Positions 19,569 through 31,500 of a stretch of DNA of 64,000 nt are shown here, piece after piece. The notes beneath the pieces are model-generated. The model did not search any database and had not been told where the DNA came from. It saw only the letters and a program-made list of their open reading frames with translations. The stretch lies in NCBI GenBank assembly GCA_003864495.1, contig ML133424.1, positions 1 through 64,000 of the forward strand, read 5' to 3'. The translations under genes and the position numbers were made by a program. Numbering within the stretch: position 1 is the stretch's first letter; the number at the start of each line of letters is the position of its first letter. Source of the stretch: Nemopilema nomurai. Its lineage: Eukaryota > Cnidaria > Scyphozoa > Rhizostomeae > Rhizostomatidae.

Positions 19569-22500
19569 CTAAAACGGCATATAAAATCATTTCAAAAATA
19601 AAAACAAGAAAAGCAAAACAATTTTCTTCGAATGTATGAAAACTCAAACATTCCACTAGAGCAATGCAAAAAGCCTTTTGTTGTTTTATCCGTGCGTTCC
19701 ATAGACAAACGCGTATCCACGCCCACATTCACAAACAACAATGGACGGGTACTGCACTGTAACTGAATTGCGCTCACCGTCGTCTGATTTGGGTCGATTA
19801 CTTCGACGTAGTTTGCGGGAAACAGCCCGTAAGCACCATTTGGGGCCTTCCCTCTCCACCAACCCTCGTCCACTTGCTCAATTTCTTCTATAATGTCTCC
19901 TGGATCAAAGCTGATCTCGTCTTCACCCTCTGTGGAAGAGAAAGCATGTTCTTTAGCAGGTGTGAACAATTCTCTTTCGAGAAGCAGCTTCTAGTAATAA
20001 TCTATACTTTCAGACACTTCTACTCTGCAGCTATTTTACGACTGTTTCTTTCCTGCAGGTGATCCACAACTAACGGAACATCACTTTCAAGTTCATAGTT
20101 ATTTCAAAAGAGAACAAGTTTGCCAGTTTCAAGGATATTCTGAAAGTCGCTAGTTCTCTTCAGGAAATCGGAAAATAAGGATTTGTTCAATCTCAGGACA
20201 TTGCACACAAATCCACAGTTTTACTTTGACTTGTCACAGTATATACTTTTAACTGCAATCTTATCTGACATTTTATTGCAAAATTCGGCTGTCACTTATT
20301 CACATTCTTTTGCCTCATTTTTACCTAGCTCAAGATCTTGTTTGCAAAGCGTAGGTGCTCAAATTGTTGGATACACGTCTGATCATTGAAGCAAATACGC
20401 TAAATGACTTAATAAATAAAAAGTCTGCGCAGTTTTGCCGAGCTCAACTACAAAATATTTTGCCCTCCTGTTTACAGGGCAGTATTGCATGCAATATAAT
20501 GGGGTGTCTCAGGAACATCACAGTAATTACGTGGAGGTTCTCTAACGATTGCTCAGGGACTTTGAGCACTGGGGCTCTTAAATAAATAGTAAAAAGAAGA
20601 AGGTCGGAGGTTCTTGAATAGCTAAACATAGTTTGCATGTAAAAGCTACATAAAGGACAAAAGCAGGATTAGTTAAAACCGAATTTAGGCTTAGAGGCTT
20701 CGACACAAGACTCGTTTCTAGCTCCTATTGTGTTTATCATCAAGCTACTCTCGATATTCGCAATTGCTCAATGAATGATAAGGAGAAATCATTTGAAACA
20801 GCCTTCGGCGGGTTTAAGACTCATCTTACCATATCCCTTTGCCAGACAGGCTCAGGTCATATCTTGGCAAAATGTTCACAATATTGCAGATTTCTTATGA
20901 CAGTGTTTTAACTGAGGGAATGGACTGCTTATAAGTATGTTGCCTAAAAAAACCTAACGAATAGGAGAAAAGGGCCTAAACGACAACATGTGTCCAAGCA
21001 ACAAATCTTTTTATCAGAAATTGTTGTTGTCATTTCCGTCTAAACTTTTCATTTACTTGCACCAAGAGCCTCTAAATTTAAAAAACAATGTTTGAAGCAC
21101 AGTCAGTCAACATTCAATTGAGCAGGAAAACATCCTTTGTTACATTATTTGCTCAAAAATGGTTTTAAGGAGGGTAAAAGGGCAGTCTAGTATACCAAGT
21201 AGGGCTTTACACACATGCGGATATGAAAAAGCGAGAGATGAAAAGCAAATCATTAAGCCCTCTTTTCGCTTACTTCAAATACACTCTTGATGGCTGTTTA
21301 TTTGCACACGATAAACTCTAAAATATCCAGCATATACTAAAAGGAAATGAATTCTTTACACACCTGCCTGGTAATCAAAAATCGCTTTGGCGAAAAGGCC
21401 TTGGGACAGGGGAGCCTGGTCCGCAGCGTCAGAAGACGAAGGAGGATCAGGAGATTGTTCAGCAACCTGGGGCTAAAACAGAAAGAGATTAGAGTCTCAT
21501 GGTACCGAAGCGCGTTTTATGGGGTGTGTGTGGGTTCTTGAAGAAGGGTAACAATGACTGAAGGATACAGGTTCACCGCTACAGGCATTATCGCAGTTCT
21601 ATCTATTGCTTCACAATCCTACTTATCCCCTGAGTGATTATAACTAAAACTGTGACCAAATAAAAACTATTTGAAAAATGCTCACCGTCGTCTGATTTGG
21701 GTCGATTACTTCGACGTAGTTTGCGGGAAACAGCCCGTAAGCACCATTTGGGGCCTTCCCTCTCCACCAACCCTCGTCAACTTGCTCAATTTCTTCTATA
21801 ATGTCTCCTGGATCAAAGCTGATCTCGTCTACACCCGCTATGGAAGAGACGAACGCCAAAAAAGCTAAGGCATACGGAATGCTTTGAATAAACCCAATTC
21901 ATCTCCCTGCCTTAGCTTGTTTCAATGATGCCTTGCAACCAATAAATGACCAATGCAAGAAGATCTACACAGCTTGTTAAAGAGAGCCGAAATACATTTG
22001 GCTTCCTTAACACCCTTGGATTAGTAATTAAAAGTATTCTAGGAATATCAATTAATGAATAGTCACAGGGTCCTACGGAGGTACTTTTGGTACTTCTTGG
22101 CTTTCTTGTGTTCGTTTTAATGCAACATAATGGGAAAAACTGCACACTTCAAAATAAATGTCGTACTGGCCCTCATAAGTTGATTAAAAATATCGGTTTT
22201 CTCAATCAAAGACTAGCGTGTATCTAAAGAAATATAAATGAGCAAAGTTATCTTGATGAGTTCAAATGAGCATGTTTGAAAATTGGTGGCAAAAGAAACT
22301 TTGTTGGGAAATTATGATTCATGAAATTTGACCGAGGAATACAACGAGGAACGGAAATGTTTCCTGTAGAGGTTTGGTGCGTGTTGTTTTTATTTTTGTG
22401 CGTAAAGCAGTGTTTGCAAGGCGTAACTGAGGAGGAGATTATAGATCAGAGCGTTCCTTTTGAATAGTAACGCAGAGAATATGTTGAAGGTAGTCCAAGA

Positions 22501-25500
22501 TTGCCGCTCTTTTGCGCCTCAATCATGTTTGGAAATATCGCTACAGGTGAACGACGAAAAAACACAGCCCTTCGAGTCCCTACCAGGCAACTTTCAGATA
22601 TACTTGAAGATTCATGAAGGAGAAATAACGGCGCAAATCGCGAGGTGAAAATAATAGTAGATTTGTTGCGTAATATTTTGATGCACACACCTGCCTGGTA
22701 GTCGTACAGAGCTCTTGCCACGTGACCACCGCGGCCTTCCACAGTCGCCTAAAAATAGTAGCTCATACAAATACCATCTCCATCGGGCAAAACAAGAATC
22801 TGTCATTCGCAGCAAGCCATTTCAAAGAGACAATTGGGATCAACGCGATTAAGCTGGAAATACTAAAATATTGTCTCCTTTTGGTATTTTAATTATTAGC
22901 ACGCCTCCATTTGCTTTAAATAGGGTTATAATTCACCAACATTGCAAAATAAAGTACTGAAAAGATTGCCCTGGCACAGTTTGAGAAAACATTTCGATCA
23001 GATGCTGGTTTGTATTTTTCTCGTATTATCGATCCTTTATTGCAATCAAGATTCGTTTGATAACTGGTTCCAATTTTGTGCACAAAAGGCTGAAGTTCTT
23101 CAATTGAACAGTCCAAGTTACAACACAGCTGGTAGCTACTTAATTCTTTGTTTGGGCATTGAACACAGATCACTTCTGAAAGCTAAGATTCTTTTGGAAT
23201 AAATCAGCTATGTTTGGAGAGTTTATTAATAAACCAACGATGGCACACTCCTGTGTATGCTTTCTTGAACGGGCTTTATTGAATGGCACTCTAATAAGAA
23301 TAGGCATAACAAGCACCATAGTAAGAAGTCCCAACCGCCAGAAATTTTTCAGAAATTTTAACATTCATTGCCTGGTTTTATAAACGACAGCTAGATCATC
23401 AATTGCTGAATTAGCAAAAACTGTGACTACAAAGACTGTGACGTCACCTCGTTCTTCTGTTCCACTTCAGCTGCTGGTTGCTGGTGGTAAGCCTCCTAAA
23501 ATGGGCAATGAAAAACCAAAAATGGGCAATGAAAAACCAAAAATGGAAAATAAAAAACCAAAAATGGGCATGTTGGTACAGACGTTTTTCCAATTATAGA
23601 TCAAAACCATAATTACAACTATTTACTAGTGATGGTCGAAAGCAAAATCACAATCCCGGACAAAATAATAGATTTCATAGAGTTATATTTTCAATTACAA
23701 ACTTATATATTTAAGTTGTAGACTGGACTGAATAACAATTTCTAAATGTACATTTTTTCGTTTGCACGTGGAGAACATTGCTTTCGAAATTCGACACGAA
23801 AAAAGAAACACCGGCAATGAATACGAAATATTTGTATACGATTGCAAAACATAACGAAAAAGCTACATCAATTGAAAAAAGAGTTAAGTGGTAAAATTCT
23901 GGGACAAAAGTCGTTTTCTGTTGTCATCCAAATATGTTGCGTCGTTACGCGGGTCAAATGCATTTGTGTCCATTAGGGTAGTGCACGGCCGGTAGTCAAA
24001 AGATCAGCAAAGTTACTCCAGATATCAAAAGATGCATAACCAAAAAATCCTTTTAAGATTTCCATCAAATATTAGGGCACCTGAAAATCATGAGAATTTT
24101 TCGCACTGTATCAAGAAATCACTATCTGTACTAATATTTATTTAAAAATTTTCTTAAAATCATCTAGCCAGACCCTCACTATGAATTTCTCTGAATAAGT
24201 AGAGGGTATTTCTCTGCCGCCGTTTTTAAGGTCGAGATACTCCCTTGTCTTCCTCAAAACACATTTGCAATTATATTTTGAAATTCGACAAAGAAAACAA
24301 AGAAGAGAAATGACTTTGACGAAGTTACCTCGCTCTGAATCTCAGCCTCGGGTTCAGTTTGAGTGACTTGTAGGTCAGCTTCAGGCTACAAGGGTTATTT
24401 TAATTAAACTATTAAATTCAGATTCACATAAAACTATGTTACGGCTTACTGAAATAATATTATCAACATCACGATTTACCTCGCTTTGGATCTCAGCCTC
24501 AGGTTCAGTTTGAGTGACTTGTAGGTCAGCCTCCGGCTACAAAGATTATTTTAATTAAATGATTAAATTCAGATTCACGTAAAACTATGTTACGGCTTAC
24601 TGTAATTATATAGCCAACATCACGATATATATGAATTATCACCAAAATTTGTTGAAATGAAAAACAGTTGTGACAAAGAACGCTGAAAATCGAAAGGATT
24701 TCGTGCTAAAATAGTTATAGCAGAAGAAAAGACTACATCGTGGGTCGCTGACTTCAGACCCAAGGGTCCGTGGTTCAAGTCCCTGGCATGATTAAACTTT
24801 CACACAAAGTAGGAACAGTTGTCAGCTCTTTGTAATTACAGGCATAAGGAATCACGAGTTGTGCCCACTTCGAGAGGAAGGACCAGGGCACTCGATAAGC
24901 ATGAAGCTTCTCCGTGTCCAAAAACTATCTTCAGATGCTAGGTATGAACAAATACAAATAGATACAAGCAAATATATTAAAACCAACAGTCTTCTCGTGT
25001 ATCAAGACTGCTCTGTTGTGTGAATGAAAGCCTTCTGTTCGGAGCCTGTCGCAAAGTGTTCGATGCCGCGCGGGCAAAGCTCTATTCGCTCAAGGTACAG
25101 AGGGCGGGGCGTTTCTGATTTGCCATTATAAATCGCACTCTTAGTGCAATAAACAGACAATTATCAACATTGTACACAATCTCATTATAATCGATTTATT
25201 GATATAGACTCCCAATTCAATCACTGCAAATCACGGTGAGAATTGCAAATCGTGTGATCTTGTTTTCAAAGGAAAATCCTTACGTACAAACATCAATAAA
25301 CTAACCCACAGCACCTGCGCGTGGAAGGAAGTATCGTGTCGAACCACACCAGAAGCTCAACTTCTAAGTAATGAATGGACATTGAGTGATTTACAAACAG
25401 GAGGGAACGTTTCCATATAAGCCCATTGAAAATGTGCCAATGAAGTCTTCCATGTGCTTGAAAAAAGATCAGGCTTTTCTAAAAGTTAATATATCCTTCT

Positions 25501-28500
25501 ACTTATAGAGGTTGTTCAGAGTGGCTTCTTTCTACCTCCAAGTGAATCACCAGGCACCGAGAGGGCTTAGCCAAAAAGCACTAAAACATCGCGTTACTTC
25601 AAAACACGATTATTTATTAACAACAATTATCATAATTAGCTGTTTCATTAAACCTTTAGCAGCTTCAATTATTCGGGTCGTCATTGGCCTCTGCTGCTTC
25701 GATTCGCATTCTTCTATTTTGTGTGAATTGCAGCGACCATTTCCAAAATTTTCTTTCGGTCACCCACGTGTTACGTTTCAGAGGAGTACTACTGGAAATG
25801 CTTTACAGTTGAACATTGAAGTTGGCTCTGTCCCCATGAGACAGCCTTCCAAACGAACTTGCTTTCTTCTCAAGCTTGTCATAGCTGGACTCAAGAAGTG
25901 AACCGAGGCTGGATACATAAAAAAACGAGGCTGATCTTTCAAAGTGGAAGCGAGGCAGAGTATTAGAGGAACCAAGGTGGCACAGTAGATATAGCTGCAA
26001 AATATTCCACACTTCAACTACCCGATACAAACAACATCAGTTTGATGGAAGGTTGTTTGTGCCTATCACCAAACCTGGTTGAAATGATGTGGTGCTGCGC
26101 ATGATCACACCCTCTGCAGTGCTGCACCAACGCTTTTATCGATTCCTGCGATGGCGTCTTCTTTTCGACTGTTTCTAAAATTGGTACACCTAATTACTTT
26201 CACGGTCACGAGAGTCTTCCGTGCTATGAGTTCCCCGTGCTGAGAATCAAAAGCACGGCTTTAATTTGAAATTCAACAATTAATGTTCATGACATCAGCT
26301 GCAGCCGTTCCCAGTCATTCATCAGTGGTCTTCTACACTTCTAGGCCCCTCCTCAGTTACAGTCTATGAGGCAGGCCACAACACTTCATCCTCTGGGAAG
26401 CCGAGTCAAGAGAAAAGCATGTGGTTTAGAAGCAAAACAGTATTACAGCGAGGATGGACCTAAGAACCACGTTATGCCACAGTCTTGAACAACACCGGTG
26501 CAACAATACGCCAACAATGTAAGTAGCCGTGATGCGTTGCCTTGGCTGCATCATCATTGCCAACTTTGCACCTCAAAGGGCACGAGTAGGGGACTGGGAG
26601 AGGCACAATGGAAAAGGTCCACTTTTTAAAGTCTTCTTGTGTGTGATTCAACTTCTCAAACGAAACATGCACCAATGGCCTATTTTCTATTTACACTCTG
26701 GGAGAAACAACATTCAGGAGGAATAAGGAATAATCTGATAGTTTCTTCAACCAGAAAGTGCTTAGTGTTGGTACATCATTTATGTTCCTAGGAAGATAGC
26801 AAAGACGGGCAGTATGGATAAATTCCCCTTTGCTTGGAAACCTTCGATATGCTGCTTTTGTGCATTAGTACACAATTCTCAATAGTATTGTCTTAAACGC
26901 GTTGTGCTGGTAGTGGTTTTAGCGGTTAATCTCCTCTCTCCAACTCCAGGCATCATCGAAATCTGTTACCTCTCAAGTGCCAGTTGATTCCGCAAAGCAT
27001 CTGCCAATCTTCTCGAGCTCCAAGGAAGCTTCCGCTCTCTCATGAATTTAGCAAGCAAAACGACAAGACTTAACGTTGAAATCGATAAAAAGATATCAGA
27101 CTAATTCTGGTCTATAGCAACGTTTACATTTGAAGAGCCTCTGCTATCATTACAGCGAGAACTGAATGCTTAATAGAGAACCATTTAGATGTTTATCAAC
27201 CTACTGCATTAATACGAAAAGTCGAGAAGCAGTATCATTTAACAACATAAAGACAGCAAACCTCATTCAATGACCGCCTTTTAAAAAAAATCCCTTCTAT
27301 GATTAGTCTTGACTGAATTAGGAATTAAAGGCCAGACCATAGCTATCCCGTCGCAGTTCGTTCACGTTTTGAACACTGTTTCCTTGTATGTAATAGGAAT
27401 GGGCTAGACCTGCACAGATTGGATTGGATTTGCAAAGACTGGACTAGATTTGTAAAGATTGGACTTGATTTCCAAAGATTGGACTAGATTTGTAAAGATT
27501 GGACTTGATTTCCAAAGATTGGACTAGATTTGTAAAGATTGGACTTGATTTCCAAAGATTGGACTAGATTTGTAAAGATTGGACTAGATTTCCAAAGATT
27601 GGACTAGATTTCCAAAGATTGGACTAGATTTGTAAAGATTTGACTAGATTTCCAAAGATTGGACTAGATTTGTAAAGAATGGACTTGATTTCCAAAGGTT
27701 GGACTAGATTTGTAAAGATTGGACTTGATTTCCAAAGATTGGACTGGATTTGTAAAGATTGGACTAGATTTGCAAAGATTGGACTAGATTTGTAAAGATT
27801 GGACTTGATTTCCAAAGATTGGACTAGATTTGTAAAGATTGGACTTGATTTCCAAAGATTGGACTAGATTTGTAAAGATTGGACTAGATTTGCAAAGATT
27901 GGACTAGATTTGTAAAGATTGGACTTGATTTGCAAAGATTGGACTAGAAGGTAAAAGTCATCGAAGAAAGGTAAATGATTTTATTTTATCATTGGCTTAA
28001 GAAACATACGGCCGAAGATAGGGATAGTTGGCGTGTGTGAGACTGAACCTGCCTTGCGACAGAAACAGAGAGAGAGGGTGGTGGGGAATGAGGGGAGAAG
28101 GTTCCTTGAATCTTTCTCGGCCTCTGAGAACACTATTTGCATCCGTGTTCAGGAAATACTTATAGATTCAACGTGGGAATGTGGAATTCCTCTCTTTTTC
28201 GTATACAACATTCTAACATATATTGTTTCAGTTGCAACCCTCGACCAGGCTTTACTGATAAGCATGCAAAATGAGTAAAATTGTCGTATTTTGCATTGCC
28301 TTGCAAGCCTTGAATAAAAAAATCGAAATGTCATTATACATTAATAATAGAAGCACCCATGACTTGAATATTGCATTCAACTGAAAGTGAAGATAAAAAA
28401 ACATGAACCAACCATATCATGGGCTTCCTTGGGTAAATCAGGCAATTCCTTTTGTTCTGCGACGGCAGAAATCTGCTCCACCGCAGCCTTATTAGGTTCT

Positions 28501-31500
28501 TTTGGTGCTGCCTCTGTAGCCACGACAACTGGCTGCTGATTGGTCGGTGAAGGTTCATTGATGGCCTTTGGCACTTTTCTCTTGGGTTGTGTAGGGGGAG
28601 GGACCCTACTCTTTGCTGCAGGTGTAAATTTTGTGCGCTCGGCGTCCATCGAAGGTCGTGATGATATTGCGGACTGCACCTCCTTGGAATAATAGCACGA
28701 GAAAATGCAGCATAGACATATCACACGCACTACTCAAAGATTGGAGGATAGAATAAAACAGCATGTTCCCACGAGCATAAGGACCAAAACTTCTGCAGAA
28801 AGAGCGCAGCCGCGTCGAAATTGTAAAAGACGCAATGCCCAAATTAATTGCGATTCGGCTATAGGACAACATCTTTTGGAGAGTCCAGATTGCGCCGAAA
28901 CATACTGACGACAATTTTCGTATAATTGGGCAAGCTATGTCGTCCTTTCACCTAGGTGTTTTTGAGTCTGTCTACATTTCAATGGAAAATCTCATTCTTT
29001 GTAGACAGAGAGTTCGTCTTTTCCCTTGGGCTCTTCTAAAGTTAGGTGTTAAGTAACGCACGCGCTCTGCTTATCACCCTCTAGTGTTTTCGACCCGCAA
29101 TTGGCTATTTATCCTGTGAGCTTTTGGTTATTTTTCTGACGTTTGCATACCCTTAAGAGTGTCGGACGAAAAAATTAGTTCCGCTTTTTCTAGCCATTGT
29201 GAAGCACTTGTTCGCATATCAGATAAAACATTAAAGAAGCAGAGAGAAGAAATATTACACAAAAAGACACATATGTCGATTAGAAAATAAAATTAATAAA
29301 ACTACGAAATTCACAACATCACTCCAATCAGAATATCATTTAGCGTGATGACCACACTAAAAACTCAAGTATTGACCCTAGGTTTTAAAGTTTTCAACAA
29401 CAATCAATTTTTCACAGTTCATCCATTGTCAACTGAGATTTCAAATGCAAGATTTCTTGTTTGTGGTGTACTCAATGTCTTCACAGATGTTTTTGGAATT
29501 CTCTGGCTCTCTCCTCTGTCTCTATTGGCCGGTCTATGCTGTGTGTGGGATGCTCCACTGCTTGTTCTTTTATGACTAGGTTGAGCTTTCAGCTTTGCCC
29601 TGAACCTTTCTAGTGTGTTCTCCTCTGGCCGAAACAGAATGATGAATATTTTTGGCCCATAAAGAATCAATAGTCTAGCAAGAGTTGATATTAGTGAAAT
29701 CACCAAAATTGTAAACTCCTTTTCTATTGGTGTAGGCATACTAAAGTACAGTGGGAGGAAAAAGAGCCATGCAAGACAAAATGAGAACATTGCAAAACTG
29801 GTGTAACGAGCCTCGTTGTAGTTTTCGGGAAGCTTTCTTGCTCTGAACGCAAATATGCTGCAGGTCAAAGAAATGCCAATAATATAACTCAGGAGAATGA
29901 GAAACAAGATATCAAGGTCTGCTCCACATGAAAACGTCATTTCTGTCCCAGTTGGACTTTGTTCCACTTTTTCAACAAGCTTTGGTTGAAAAACAAAGTG
30001 AAATATTGTGCACAAGAGACAGGCGATAACTGTGAGTGCCAATACAGTGAGGAACTGTATCTTGTTATTGAGAACACGGCTTGTCTTTTTCAATCTTCCA
30101 GCAGTTGATGCCTTGAAAATTCGAAGCAGCCTGTCCGTCTTTGTGAATGTGACAGAAACAGATATTGTGTAGAAAACAACAAAGTAAAAGGCCCTCAGGC
30201 TGCAGATGGCACTTACTGGCCTCCAGACGAACAAAAGTGGCATCAAGAATATCATCATCATACTAGCGAGTTGGAGCAGAGTCAGCTCCCGATTCATTGC
30301 CTTCACCAGTGGGGTGTTCCAGCGACAGAACACAACAGCCAAAATGCAAAGTTCAAAGACAACCACCACTACGGTGCAAACTAAAATGGAAATGCCCCAC
30401 AGGTTAGCTAGAGCAATATGTTTGTAGCGTGGAACCACGCACTCTGTTCGTCTTGAATTTGGCACTTTCTCCCCTTGACAAAGAATGCATTGTTTCATGC
30501 CAGGGTTAGGTTGTACCATATTACTGGCACATTGCACACACCTCCAACAGCAGGGCTTTGATGGGAATGTGAATGCGTAGTATCCGGCGCTGCATTGTTC
30601 AGAGCAGCTGGAGTTGGGCGGCGTGACACTCCAGTTTGAGAAAACTGGCCTTACACCCGGTAGAAATGCGAGATTTCTCGACCCTGAATCCCAGCCACCG
30701 ATAATTGTAAACTTCATTGAGTGACTCCGTCATTTTGCAAGTTGTTAGTGAATACGAGGGCGACGCCAGGGTCTCCGAATTCGTTAAAGCTCACCGTCAA
30801 ACTTGTTTTGCCCACAAAATTGACTTTCTTTATAAACTCCAACAATCTTTCGGGCTCAATCTTCGAGTTACGCTTACCCAAAGCACTCTGCAAGCCATGA
30901 GCAACTGAGTAAATAGCATCCATAACATTAGCAAATTTGTTCCTTGGCAGGCTTGTGGCACTAGGGACGTCTTTGCAATAGTACGTGACATTGTCCGCAG
31001 AAACACAATTGAATTTGCTTCTCCAAAATAAATCTAGCCATGGGTTGTACGCAGTGGTATTTGGAGACAATGTTGTTAAAAAGTGTTCGAATTTCGGGTA
31101 GTTAACTGTCTTTGGAATAATCCCAAAAAGTCCGCTCACTACCCGTTTGTTTACTTTAAACACAAGCTTGTTGCTTCCCCACGTCTCCGTGGCAATCCAT
31201 ATTCTGTCGAACAATTTCTGCTTCTCCGCTTCTTTCAAAACGAGCTCGGCCTGTGGGTATTGACACCACAAAACGATGACAGTTGACTTGGGATCTGCAA
31301 CAAGCTTTGCTACGATTTCTGTAACCTTCCTCCTGCCAGCGTTTGTAACCTCGAAAACGTCGCTAACAGCAACACAGATACCCCTGCTTTCGAGGCGGGG
31401 CAGCAAGTTCTCGACCCCCAACCGCCCATACGCATCGTCTGAGGCGATGAAAGAAACGTATGTCCAGTTGAACTTGCGTAGTATATCAACAATGAACATC

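Noticed and set aside
24740..24800. Possible tRNA gene
   Set aside because: The B-box-like sequence is good but the T stem has a mismatch and no acceptor or D arm can be formed.
25512..25901. 129-codon plus-strand ORF inside a DBNL intron
   Set aside because: No recognisable domain, no splice context, and overlapping open frames on the other strand; consistent with chance.
27624..27815. Minus-strand ORF of repeated KSSPIFxNLV-like units
   Set aside because: Product of the 20-bp minisatellite read in phase; it stops when the array varies and has no start context or homologue.
30714..30717. Programmed ribosomal frameshift in the GPCR
   Set aside because: No slippery heptamer or obvious downstream structure; programmed frameshifting is not known in this receptor family.
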